From: Atopobium sp. oral taxon 810 str. F0209
Lineage (GTDB): Bacteria > Actinomycetota > Coriobacteriia > Coriobacteriales > Atopobiaceae
DNA: 33,470 nt
NCBI RefSeq assembly: GCF_000466405.1
Contig: NZ_KE952970.1
Span: 1 to 33,470 of the forward strand
Direction of reading: 5' to 3'
The notes beneath the pieces are model-generated. The model saw only the letters and a list, made by a program, of their open reading frames with translations. It ran no database searches and was not told the origin of the DNA. Positions 17,491 to 26,154 of this stretch are shown here, piece by piece. Made by a program: the position numbers and the translations under genes. Each line of letters opens with the position of its first letter. Within the stretch, counting starts at the first letter, position 1.

Positions 17491-18588
17491 TTGTCTCGCA
17501 AACACAAGCAGCTTGATGCTACAGACACGGCGCAGGAGTATTCACGATCTGATGCCACCGCCAAATATATGAAAAAGAGACACAAGAGGACTCGTCGCCA
17601 CGTTTTTGCAGTCGTTGCAGTGACGCTTGTAGTTTCGCTTTTTGCCTTTGTCGGCGTTGCTTGGGCTTATATCAATGGCATTAACTCCCGCCTTGCCCGC
17701 GGTGTTAGCCAGGATACCTTAAGCGCTCTAACCGAGGTACAAGATGGAGAGCCCTTCTACATCCTTCTGCTTGGTATCGACAAAGACCAGCATCGCGCCA
17801 ATGGTACTGAATACGGCCCTTCCGATAGTAGCTATCGCTCTGACTCCATCATGCTCGCACGCGTTGACCCCAAAGAAATTAAAGTGACCCTAGTTTCGAT
17901 TCACCGCGATATTCTTGTCGATTTAGATGAATATGGTCAGCAAAAGATTAATGCTGCCTTTACCTTTGGCGGTGCCCCTTACTCCATCAAGACTATCGAG
18001 AAGCTTGCAGGCGTCAAGATTTCCCACTATGCCGAAGTTGACATGGATGGTCTGACAAAGGTTGTAGACACCGTTGGGGGTATCGACGTTGACTTACCCG
18101 TCGATGTAAAAGATTCCGAATACACTGGCATTGACCTTAAGAAAGGTCATCAGCACATCAACGGTAAGGAAGCAACGCTATTGTGTCGCGCACGCCATGC
18201 CTATGACGAGTACGGCGATGGTGACCGTTATCGCGCTGCCAACCAGCGCATGGTCATTGCAGCTGTAGTTAAAAAAGTCTTGCGCAGCGACCCCGGCACG
18301 ATGACAGCTGCAATTTCAAGCATGGCTGATATGGTTAGCACCGATATGAATGTCAACTCTATCTTGTGTCTTGCTACCTCAATGTCCAGCCTTGATGTAG
18401 ATAAAAATGTGATGGGAGGTATGACCCCCACCACTTCCGATGATTCGACAGGTATCTGGTATGAGATTTTGGATGTCGATGCGTGGCAGCACATGATGGA
18501 ACGTGTTGACCAGGGCTTGAGTCCCTACGACGGCAATAGCTATGACGATACCGCTGGCATTGCCGCAAAGATAGACAAAAAAGACTAG
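17491..18588 (+). CDS. LytR-CpsA-Psr (LCP) family cell-wall transferase
   Basis: LCP proteins move polyprenyl-linked glycopolymers onto peptidoglycan or surface proteins outside the membrane. The 365-residue protein has a basic cytoplasmic N-terminus, one membrane helix (about 38-60) and an extracellular LCP domain with ILLLGIDKD, RSDSIMLARVDP, LVSIHRDILV and the arginine-rich end CRARHAYDEYGDGDRYRAANQR. I place the start at the TTG at 17491 because GGGAGG is five bases before it; an in-frame TTG at 17422 has no ribosome site. It is divergent from guaA and convergent with ychF, so it forms its own unit. Confidence 0.9.
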   Translation: MSRKHKQLDATDTAQEYSRSDATAKYMKKRHKRTRRHVFAVVAVTLVVSLFAFVGVAWAYINGINSRLARGVSQDTLSALTEVQDGEPFYILLLGIDKDQHRANGTEYGPSDSSYRSDSIMLARVDPKEIKVTLVSIHRDILVDLDEYGQQKINAAFTFGGAPYSIKTIEKLAGVKISHYAEVDMDGLTKVVDTVGGIDVDLPVDVKDSEYTGIDLKKGHQHINGKEATLLCRARHAYDEYGDGDRYRAANQRMVIAAVVKKVLRSDPGTMTAAISSMADMVSTDMNVNSILCLATSMSSLDVDKNVMGGMTPTTSDDSTGIWYEILDVDAWQHMMERVDQGLSPYDGNSYDDTAGIAAKIDKKD

Positions 18589-18611
18589 CCCCAATTAACC
18601 TCAGGACACAA

Positions 18612-18650
18612 ACAAAAAATGCGGTACCGCGAGGTGCCGCATTTTTGTGT
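18612..18650. terminator. Bidirectional terminator between LCP gene and ychF
   Basis: An A-run, the stem ATGCGGTACC / GGTGCCGCAT (one mismatch, 4-base loop) and a T-run give a factor-independent terminator that works on both strands, between two convergent genes. Confidence 0.85.
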
Positions 18651-18691
18651 ACAAAAAATGCCAGATAACGTCCGTGTTTAAAGCTAAGTAC

Positions 18692-19756
18692 CTAGACGTT
18701 AAACATGAATTCCATTACGTCACCATCTTGGACGACGTAATCTTTGCCTTCCATGCGCATGCGGCCCGCCTCGCGGGCACCAGCTTCACCGCCCAATGCA
18801 ACATAATCATCAAAGCTAATCGTACGCGCTTTAATAAAGCCACGCTCAAAGTCAGAATGGATAACGCCGGCAGCCTCGGGAGCCTTGGCGCCAATGCGTA
18901 CAGTCCACGCTTTGACTTCCTTCTCACCAGCAGTGAAATAGCTATGCAGTCCCAGCAGACGATATGCTGCCTGAGCCAATGTCTCCAATCCACTACGTTC
19001 CAAGCCCAGCGACTCAAGGTATTCAGCGGCCTCTGCCTCATCAAGCTCGGCAAGTTCTGCTTCTACCTCAGCACAGATGGGAATAGGTGTCTGTCCATTG
19101 ATGGGGGCAGGTGTCTCAGCAACCTTGTCCTCATCGACGTTTGCCACATAAAGCATGGGCTTCATTGAGAGCAAAAACAGGTCATGTGCTGCAGCACGCT
19201 CTTCATCGCTCATATCAAGATCAGCCGCACGCTTGCCCTCGCCAAGCCAGTCCTGCAGACGCTTTGCAATAGCAAGGTTGGGAGCCTTTTCTTTATCGCG
19301 CTTTGCTTCTTTCTCAAGCTTGGGAATAGCGCGCTCAAGAGTCCCCAGATCGGCCAAGATGAGCTCTGTCTGGATGGTTTCCGCATCAGAAGCGGGGTCA
19401 ACACGACCATCTACATGTACGACATCAGGATCAGAGAAATACCGCACAACCTCACAGATAGCATCTGTATTGCGGATGTTGGAAAGAAACTGATTGCCCA
19501 ATCCCTCGCCTGCGTTTGCACCTTTAACCAGCCCTGCGATATCAACAAATTCAACGGTTGCTGGCACAATACGCGCTGGATGCACGATATCTGCTAGCTT
19601 TTGTAAACGCTCATCGGGTACATCGACAATACCGACATTAGGGTCGATAGTTGCAAAGGGATAGTTTGCCGCAAGGCCGCCTTTCTTGGTCAAAGCGGTA
19701 AAAAGAGTTGACTTACCGACGTTGGGCAATCCCACGATGCCGATAGAAAGGGCCAT
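18692..19756 (-). CDS. ychF: Redox-linked ribosome-binding ATPase YchF (Obg family)
   Basis: A 354-residue P-loop protein of the Obg family that hydrolyses ATP rather than GTP and binds ribosomes. It has the P-loop GLPNVGKST near residue 8, the switch motif DIAGLVKGA near 68, a coiled-coil insertion in the middle and a C-terminal TGS domain with [10 protein letters not shown] and the end EFMFNV. Length is normal for the family (about 363). The start at 19756 has AAGGAG eight bases upstream; the open frame back to 19828 has none. It lies 82 bases after the ferredoxin-like gene, in the same direction, so the two could share a transcript. Confidence 0.96.
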   Translation of the reverse strand: MALSIGIVGLPNVGKSTLFTALTKKGGLAANYPFATIDPNVGIVDVPDERLQKLADIVHPARIVPATVEFVDIAGLVKGANAGEGLGNQFLSNIRNTDAICEVVRYFSDPDVVHVDGRVDPASDAETIQTELILADLGTLERAIPKLEKEAKRDKEKAPNLAIAKRLQDWLGEGKRAADLDMSDEERAAAHDLFLLSMKPMLYVANVDEDKVAETPAPINGQTPIPICAEVEAELAELDEAEAAEYLESLGLERSGLETLAQAAYRLLGLHSYFTAGEKEVKAWTVRIGAKAPEAAGVIHSDFERGFIKARTISFDDYVALGGEAGAREAGRMRMEGKDYVVQDGDVMEFMFNV

Positions 19757-19838
19757 GCTACTACTCCTTGTCTGTTCGCCCGCCTCTGCGGACACACTCC
19801 TTGTATGGTCTTTATCAGACCAGCGCAATTAATCCAAG

Positions 19839-21113
19839 CTATTCCGATTTGCTCAACTCGTCCGCAAAAGTCTCAAGCGCAGAAAGTCCCGTCTTTAACA
19901 TCTTTTTACTCTTCTTTTTGGCAGCCTGAATCTGCGCCCGCTGTTTTGCCACCTGTTCGGCAGCAGGATCAGGCACAATCATCTCGCTTGAGTTAATGCG
20001 TTTCATCTCTAAGGCATGTTCTGGACACACTTGCACGCATGCACCACAGTTAACGCAGTAGGTAGGCTCCACCGAGAAATGCCCTGCTGCATCCAAACTG
20101 CAGGCGCGAACAGGGCAAACCTTAACGCAGTCACCACAAACCGTGCAACGCGATGCATCACACGCGGGGACTTCCCAAACCATTCTGTCAGCAAGTTCGG
20201 GATGGAACTGTAGCGTTGACAACACCAACTTGCGCTTTTGGGTAAGCTGACGGCGACGTAGCTCTTCATTTTTCATGCCAGTAACCTGCTCAAGCGTGCG
20301 CTGCAGGGTATTAATCTGATTGCTATGCGCCTTGATACGATTGGCAACCGCCTGTACACCAGAAACTGCAGGATTACCAGCTGTAACTAGTGTTGTACCC
20401 GCCTGAGCCATGCTACTAATAAACTGACGACGCTTGAATGCACGGCTCTGCTCATGAGTCATGTCGGCCTCGTCAACCTCAAGCCCCACGCTAAAAATTG
20501 AATGCTCTTCACCTTCTGCAATCGCTTCGGAATAATACTCTTCGCCCGTAACAGTACGACAGCGATCGCAAATGCCCAACGGCAGATAGACACTGATATT
20601 GGAATACTCTGCAAGCAAAGAAAACCACAGTTCCGAGGGTATAACACCCACACAGGGAAGCAGAACCTCATTGTCTTTGGGCAGACGCCCCAAGGCACGT
20701 GTGCAGGTCACATAGCAATCGTCATAGGTGCTTGCCACACGAGCAATTTCATCGTACAAATTACGCGCCATCTGGCGACGAGCAATAAATGCTTCGGTGG
20801 GACACGCAGCAATACAGAGTCCACACTTACGACAGTTATCCTCAACGATGACCTTCTTGCCATCATAGGTAATGGCTGCAACAGGGCACACCCGAGCGCA
20901 GCGGTCACACACATCCTGACCATCAGAGGTCGAACGAAGGCAAGAGGGCAAGCTAATACGCGGTTTATCCTTGTAATCAGCGGGGTTGTAATGAGGAATC
21001 GCATCAGGATCGCCCATCAGCTGATCGGCAACATTGCCTAAAGGATTGCGAACAGCCTGAAAATTATCTTGCAGATCGATGATTTCATCAATCATGTCGC
21101 GCTCTTTAGCCAT
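19839..21113 (-). CDS. Four-cluster ferredoxin-like iron-sulfur protein, role unknown
   Basis: A soluble-looking 424-residue protein with two separated pairs of [4Fe-4S] motifs. The first pair (CDRCARVCPVAAI and CRKCGLCIAACP) lies near 69-110, the second (CTVCGDCVKVCP and CVNCGACVQVCP) near 325-365. Between them is a domain with more cysteines (CYVTC, LLPC, GICDRC) and a twin-arginine-like KRRQFISSMAQAGTTLVTA that is internal, not a signal. The C-terminus is lysine-rich and coiled. Start: GGGGGAG just before 21113. I recognise no named family. The motif spacing says it carries electrons among four clusters; it has no visible enzyme partner here. It is next to ychF and a sugar transporter. Confidence 0.8.
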   Translation of the reverse strand: MAKERDMIDEIIDLQDNFQAVRNPLGNVADQLMGDPDAIPHYNPADYKDKPRISLPSCLRSTSDGQDVCDRCARVCPVAAITYDGKKVIVEDNCRKCGLCIAACPTEAFIARRQMARNLYDEIARVASTYDDCYVTCTRALGRLPKDNEVLLPCVGVIPSELWFSLLAEYSNISVYLPLGICDRCRTVTGEEYYSEAIAEGEEHSIFSVGLEVDEADMTHEQSRAFKRRQFISSMAQAGTTLVTAGNPAVSGVQAVANRIKAHSNQINTLQRTLEQVTGMKNEELRRRQLTQKRKLVLSTLQFHPELADRMVWEVPACDASRCTVCGDCVKVCPVRACSLDAAGHFSVEPTYCVNCGACVQVCPEHALEMKRINSSEMIVPDPAAEQVAKQRAQIQAAKKKSKKMLKTGLSALETFADELSKSE

Positions 21114-21191
21114 ACCACTCCCCCTCTCACATAACGTACGACAAAGATTAATTGTAGCAGCGTAGAAGAAGTAAAAATGGCTGGGAACAAC

Positions 21192-22079
21192 CTAGCCTTT
21201 GGTAAATCCAATAAGGATACCGCCCAGCGCAACCAAGGTCATCCCCGCAATTACCAGCTTGAGGCCTCGCGCAGAGCGACGTTCGTGCAGCAAAATCAAG
21301 CCTCCCAGCGTGGAAACAATGACATTTAGCTGAGAGAGTGTCCAGCCAACCGCTAGACCATTGAGTTGATTGGATATCAATACGCAGGCATTACCCGCAG
21401 CAAAAAAGGCTCCAGAACCAAGATTTTGCCAGGTCTTGCGTCCAAAAAGTGCTTCATCTGAGCCAAATAATTTCCACTTACACATAGGCAGACCAATTAA
21501 TGCTGTTGTCACCACCATAAAGAGTGCCTGTGGAAAAAGCAGATCAAGCCCGTCAACAGCAAAAAGATTTCCTGATGCAGCATAACTCACGTAAAACGCC
21601 GAAGATGCAATAACAAGAAGAAGCCCATGGGCGCCTGAGTTGCTCTGCTTGTCATTTTCAGCTTTGTCAGGACGTGATGAGAGAAAAACACCCAGAATAA
21701 CCAGTACCAATGCAATGCAGCCCACCAACAACTGACCTTCGCGGCGCCACTCGCCCAAAAATAAGACACCCACCGCAGAGGCGCCAAGTAGTTGCAGACC
21801 AGTAGAAATTGGTGCTGCACGAGAGACGCCCAACGCGTCAAAGCTCTTGATAAGCAAAATCTCTGCAAAGCTCCAAGAAATGCCATTGACTGCTGCTGCC
21901 AACAACAAAGTTACAGACCACAGAGGAGGTCGCACTATCAACATCACAACTGAGACCGCGAGCGCAGCTAGCACCATACCCATCTGCTTGTTGGTAGCGT
22001 TGCCCCCGATAAGTTGCATTACTGGACCAATCATGCCAAAACCAAAAGCCGGTATCAGTCCCACAAGAAGTGCGAGCAT
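21192..22079 (-). CDS. GRP-family (RbsU/GlcU-like) sugar transporter
   Basis: A 295-residue protein with about ten hydrophobic helices in the 5+5 layout of the drug/metabolite superfamily, and the look of the glucose/ribose porter family (PF06800): LIPAFGFGMIGPV at the N-terminus and LSQLNVIVSTLGGLILLHERRS in helix 9. Members take up glucose or ribose by proton symport. I chose the ATG at 22079, with GGGGGA close upstream; a TTG at 22106 has no ribosome site. It starts 97 bases after pdp in the same direction, so it may be the last gene of the nucleoside block and carry ribose or deoxyribose; that is inference from position. Confidence 0.75.
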   Translation of the reverse strand: MLALLVGLIPAFGFGMIGPVMQLIGGNATNKQMGMVLAALAVSVVMLIVRPPLWSVTLLLAAAVNGISWSFAEILLIKSFDALGVSRAAPISTGLQLLGASAVGVLFLGEWRREGQLLVGCIALVLVILGVFLSSRPDKAENDKQSNSGAHGLLLVIASSAFYVSYAASGNLFAVDGLDLLFPQALFMVVTTALIGLPMCKWKLFGSDEALFGRKTWQNLGSGAFFAAGNACVLISNQLNGLAVGWTLSQLNVIVSTLGGLILLHERRSARGLKLVIAGMTLVALGGILIGFTKG

Positions 22080-22175
22080 CCATCCCCCATCTGCAACAGA
22101 CAACAAAAGAACCTATAAGGATACAAAAAGAGACGCACCAGTAAACAACCACCAGCGCGTCTCCATTCGAAAAGT

Positions 22176-23507
22176 TTAGGCGTCCAAACGCTCAACACCA
22201 TTACGCGTTACACGTGCATGGAATAGAGGAATTGCCTTCGGCTGCTCAGGACGAATATCCAAAGCAGAACGGAAGACACGCTCACCCTCATCACAAAGCT
22301 GTTCTGTCGCCGCATAAAGCGTTGCCAACACATCGCCTTCGGCGATAGCATCTCCGCTCTTCTTGGCCAGAACAATGCCCGCAGAATAATCAATGGAATC
22401 TTCCTTCTTGGCACGACCTGCACCAAGCGCAACAGAAGCGATGCCACAGCGCTCGGTATCCATTGCGTAGAGATAACCAGCTTCCTTGGCAAGAACCTCA
22501 CGCTTGATGCGGGGTTCAACTAACTGCTCAAAGGGGTTATCAAGCAGTGCTGCATTGCCACCTTGGGCAGCAACCATATCCTTGAGCTTTGCCAAGCCGC
22601 AACCATTAGCAATCTGCTGACGTGCAAGCGCGCGGCACTCTTCCATCTCGCCCTTGCCTGCAAGATAAAGCATGTTGCCTGCCAGCTCGATGCAGATATC
22701 GGTAAGGTCCTTGGGGCCCTTGCCCTGCAGCGTTGCAGCGGCTTCAGCCACTTCAAGAGCATTACCAATGCAATTGCCCAGAGGGCGACCCATATCGGTA
22801 ATCATGGCAACCGTAGTACGACCCACATGCTCACCAATCTCGACCATAGCCTGTGCCAGCGCAATGGCGTCATCGACGGTCTTCATAAAGGCACCGCTAC
22901 CGCATTTAACGTCGAGCAAAATCTTGTCAGAACCAGCGGCAATCTTTTTGCTCATAATGCTCGAAGCAATGAGCGGCAGACTATCCACCGTTGCCGTAAC
23001 GTCGCGCAGCGCATACAGCTTCTTATCGGCAGGAACAAGATTGCCCGTCTGACCAATGATGGCCACGCCAACCTTGCTGACAATCTCAACAAAACGGTCA
23101 CGCTCAACCGAGGTTGAAAGACCAGGGATAGACTCCAACTTGTCTAAGGTGCCACCCGTATGACCCAAGCCTCGACCACTCATCTTTGCAGTCTTCACGC
23201 CTAGGGAGGCAACAAGAGGAGCAATGACCAGCGAGGTTTTGTCACCAACACCACCAGTAGAATGCTTATCTACCTTAATGCCAGGGATGTCAGAGAGATC
23301 AACAACATCTCCCGAAGCTACCATATCCATGGTCAGTGTCGCGGTCTCATGAGGTGTCATGCCACGGAAGTAAATAGCCATACACAATGCTGATGCCTGA
23401 TAGTCAGGAATATCACCCGATACATAGCCATCAACAAAGAACTTGATCTGCTCGTCAGTTAGCTCTCCACCATTGCGTTTGGTCTCAATGATGTCGTACA
23501 TCCTCAT
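22176..23507 (-). CDS. pdp: Pyrimidine-nucleoside phosphorylase
   Basis: Splits uridine, thymidine and deoxyuridine with phosphate to the base and (deoxy)ribose-1-phosphate. It is 443 residues long with the family motifs KHSTGGVGDKTSLVIAPLVA and SGRGLGHTGGTLDKLESI in the phosphate/nucleoside site; the N-terminus MRMYDIIETKRNGGELT and the PADKKLYALRDVT segment match the Bacillus-type Pdp better than E. coli DeoA. The start codon overlaps the cdd stop (ATGA at 23507-23504), with AAAGGAGG ten bases upstream, so the two are translationally coupled. The product deoxyribose-1-phosphate feeds DeoB. Confidence 0.95.
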   Translation of the reverse strand: MRMYDIIETKRNGGELTDEQIKFFVDGYVSGDIPDYQASALCMAIYFRGMTPHETATLTMDMVASGDVVDLSDIPGIKVDKHSTGGVGDKTSLVIAPLVASLGVKTAKMSGRGLGHTGGTLDKLESIPGLSTSVERDRFVEIVSKVGVAIIGQTGNLVPADKKLYALRDVTATVDSLPLIASSIMSKKIAAGSDKILLDVKCGSGAFMKTVDDAIALAQAMVEIGEHVGRTTVAMITDMGRPLGNCIGNALEVAEAAATLQGKGPKDLTDICIELAGNMLYLAGKGEMEECRALARQQIANGCGLAKLKDMVAAQGGNAALLDNPFEQLVEPRIKREVLAKEAGYLYAMDTERCGIASVALGAGRAKKEDSIDYSAGIVLAKKSGDAIAEGDVLATLYAATEQLCDEGERVFRSALDIRPEQPKAIPLFHARVTRNGVERLDA

Positions 23508-23947
23508 TGGGCATTCGCCTCCTTTTGCGCTGCCACCTCAAGATCTTGAGGTCCAAAACCCAATGGCAGCAAATCTTTTAGTAGATACGTTTTGATTTCG
23601 CTCTCAGAGCATGCAAGCACAATCTCAAAGGTCTCGGGGTCACAAAACTCACGCATAACCTGGCGACACACGCCACAAGGAGCGCACCAATCGCTAATGG
23701 GCAAACCCGCTGCTCCGCCCACAATGGCGATAGCTGAAAATGTATTGCAACCCTCGCTCACCGCTTTGAAAAATGCTGTGCGCTCTGCACAATTGGTGGG
23801 GGTATAGGATGCATTTTCAATATTGCAGCCGTGCCACAAGCTGCCATCAGCACCCAGCAGCGCTGCCCCTACCGCAAAATGTGAATATGGCGTATATGCC
23901 TTTTCACGTGCAGCGATAGCTTCTTTAACTAAAGCCTGCTTGTCCAT
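23504..23947 (-). CDS. cdd: Cytidine deaminase
   Basis: Converts cytidine and deoxycytidine to uridine and deoxyuridine, which Pdp then cleaves. The 147-residue protein is of the small tetrameric type. The zinc site is Cys53 with catalytic Glu55 in TNCAERTA, and Cys88 and Cys91 in CAPCGVCRQ. GGGAGGT precedes the start. A gap of about 160 bases separates it from the ABC permease upstream; it holds an imperfect hairpin (CCCGTC / GACGGG near 23970-23997) but probably does not end the transcript. Confidence 0.97.
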   Translation of the reverse strand: MDKQALVKEAIAAREKAYTPYSHFAVGAALLGADGSLWHGCNIENASYTPTNCAERTAFFKAVSEGCNTFSAIAIVGGAAGLPISDWCAPCGVCRQVMREFCDPETFEIVLACSESEIKTYLLKDLLPLGFGPQDLEVAAQKEANAQ

Positions 23948-24110
23948 CTGCTACCTCCCAAACAAATACCCGTCCCGCCTAAGTGGCCGAGACGGGCAAG
24001 AATTCCTAAGCAAACTTCAACAGCTGATTCTAGGCAACGACCGCCCTTGCAGGAAGGGGGTGAGCAAGTGCGGCCGTGCCTTATAATCACACTCGGAAGC
24101 CCCTGTGGTC

Positions 24111-25031
24111 TTAGCGACTACCCTTCAAATAGGGCACGCCATCTGCCTTGGGAGCAGCGGAGCGACCAACAAAGAGAACCAACACGATGATGGTCAGTAC
24201 ATAGGGCAGCATTGCCATAAGCTGGCTGGGGATAGCAATGCTTCCACCACCAAGAACCACGGTCAGAGCCTGAGCCAAGCCAAAGAGCAGGCAGGCACCA
24301 TAAGCGCCGTGGGGCTTCCATTTACCAAAAATGACGGCGGCAAGTGCGATGAAGCCCTGGCCACTAATAGCTGTCTGGGTAAACTGAGAAACGATTGCGA
24401 GCGTGACGGAAGCGCCACCAAAACCAGCAAGCATGCCCGAAATCAACACGCAAATAAAACGCGTGCGTTCGACATTAATGCCCAGCGTATCAGCGGCTGC
24501 AGGGTGCTCGCCAACAGCACGAATACGCAGACCCCACTTGGTCTTGTATAGAACAAACCACATAATGAGAGCTGCAGCAAAACCCAAAGCAACTGTCACG
24601 TCAACATTGAGACTGGCATAAGGAGTGCCATTAAGTGCGCCTTCGCCAAAGAGCTTGGGTAAAGTAGTGCACACGGGCGTCATAGCTGCATTGTCAAAGA
24701 GACGACGGCAAAAGAACAGAGCAATACCAGGCGCCAGCAAGTTAATAGCAACACCGGATACGGTCTGATCAGCATGGAAGGTTACCGATGCACCCGCATG
24801 CAACAAGGCAATAGCAGCGCCAGCAATACCTGCCATCAAGAAGCCCAACCAAGGGTTGCCAGTAAAATACGAAACGGCAGAGGCGGTAAAAGCACCTACA
24901 ACCATCATGCCTTCGATACCGATATTGACAACACCAGATCGCTCGGAGATGACACCCGACAGAGAGCCAAAGACTAGCGGAGTGGAGTACATCAGAGTAA
25001 TTCCGATAAGAAGCAGCAAGCTATTAAGCAT
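24111..25031 (-). CDS. nupQ: Nucleoside ABC transporter permease (NupQ-like)
   Basis: The second membrane subunit (306 residues) of a BMP-type nucleoside importer, with eight or more hydrophobic helices and the permease-loop motif RAVGEHPAAADTLGINVERTRF (residues split across a turn), typical of the BPD_transp_2 family. The start at 25031 overlaps the end of the previous gene by eight bases and has AAGGGGG seven bases upstream; an in-frame ATG at 25070 lies inside the neighbour. It pairs with the 376-residue permease to form the channel. Confidence 0.88.
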   Translation of the reverse strand: MLNSLLLLIGITLMYSTPLVFGSLSGVISERSGVVNIGIEGMMVVGAFTASAVSYFTGNPWLGFLMAGIAGAAIALLHAGASVTFHADQTVSGVAINLLAPGIALFFCRRLFDNAAMTPVCTTLPKLFGEGALNGTPYASLNVDVTVALGFAAALIMWFVLYKTKWGLRIRAVGEHPAAADTLGINVERTRFICVLISGMLAGFGGASVTLAIVSQFTQTAISGQGFIALAAVIFGKWKPHGAYGACLLFGLAQALTVVLGGGSIAIPSQLMAMLPYVLTIIVLVLFVGRSAAPKADGVPYLKGSR

Positions 25032-26154
25032 TTTCGGCCCCCTTCGACTTGCGCTCGAGCCTATCAGCAATCATGGGGACAATCTGCGAGAGTGCCATAA
25101 GGAACACAATCGTGCCAATCATGATGTTAATGATGTCAGATGGTGCACCCATAACCTGCTGAACACTCTGACCACCATAGATGAGACCACTGAAAAGCAA
25201 ACCAGCAAAAATGCAGCCAATGGGCGAGGAACCAGCAATAAAGGCAACGGACAAGCCGTTAAAGCCGTTGTTCTCAAAGGCAGCAAGCGTCGAGATATTA
25301 TGAGGCTCAAGACCCGTCACAGACAGCGCACCAGCAAGGCCGCAGAGAGCACCCGAGATAAGCATGCAGGTCACAATATTGCGGTTGACGTTAATACCTG
25401 CAAACTGAGCAGCCTCACGATTGAGACCAACAGCGCGCATCTCATAGCCAATTTTGGTGCGCTTAAGCAGCACGGCAATCAGAATGGCAGCGGCAACTGC
25501 AATGAGAATGCCGATATTGACGTCTGTCTTGACCAGCACTTCATAAAGCCAAGGTGTACCACTCAAGGCATTAAGACCTTCTTCCGAAAGTTTCCACTGA
25601 GGAAGGATCATCGTGTAACTGGAGGGATTCACTGGGAAGGTACTTGTAGACTCAGGCTGGTGGAAAGTCTGGGTGTTGACAACAAAGTTGCAGAGATAAA
25701 GGCTAATCCAGTTAAACATAATGCTGGTAATAACCTCATTAATACCAAACCTAGCTTTGAGCCAACCAACCGCAGCTCCGCCTAGGGCGCCGCCAAGGGT
25801 GCCTGCCAAGATAACCAGAGGAATCTGTAGCAAGGGTGGAAGATTAAAGGTCACGCCAACAATAACAGCACAGATCGTACCAAGGATATACTGCCCCTCA
25901 GCACCAATATTGAAAAGGCCTGTTTTGAAAGCAAAGGCAACAGCCGTGCCAGTCAGGATGATTGGCGTCGCCTTGATGATGACGTTAGAAATGTACTTGG
26001 GACGACCAATCATGCCATTAAACATGGCAGCAAAAGAAGGACCAGGTGCATATCCGGCAGCAGCCAGAACAATCGCTGCAATAATAAAACCTACAACAAT
26101 TGCCAAAATCGAAGCGGCAATTGGCTTTCTCAGGAGCTTAACTATCGTTTTCAT
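25024..26154 (-). CDS. nupP: Nucleoside ABC transporter permease (NupP-like)
   Basis: A 376-residue integral-membrane subunit of the same importer. The N-terminal helix is followed by a periplasmic-side stretch, then IGAEGQYILGTI and, in the second half, the loop RAVGLNREAAQFAGINVNR that contacts the ATPase. Its start overlaps the stop of the ATPase gene (ATGA at 26154-26151). Larger first permeases of about 350 residues are usual in BmpA/NupOPQ systems. Confidence 0.9.
   Translation of the reverse strand: MKTIVKLLRKPIAASILAIVVGFIIAAIVLAAAGYAPGPSFAAMFNGMIGRPKYISNVIIKATPIILTGTAVAFAFKTGLFNIGAEGQYILGTICAVIVGVTFNLPPLLQIPLVILAGTLGGALGGAAVGWLKARFGINEVITSIMFNWISLYLCNFVVNTQTFHQPESTSTFPVNPSSYTMILPQWKLSEEGLNALSGTPWLYEVLVKTDVNIGILIAVAAAILIAVLLKRTKIGYEMRAVGLNREAAQFAGINVNRNIVTCMLISGALCGLAGALSVTGLEPHNISTLAAFENNGFNGLSVAFIAGSSPIGCIFAGLLFSGLIYGGQSVQQVMGAPSDIINIMIGTIVFLMALSQIVPMIADRLERKSKGAENA

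Noticed and set aside
23948-24110. A riboswitch or tRNA between the permease gene and cdd
   Set aside because: Only an imperfect GC hairpin is seen; no purine-riboswitch core or cloverleaf could be drawn.
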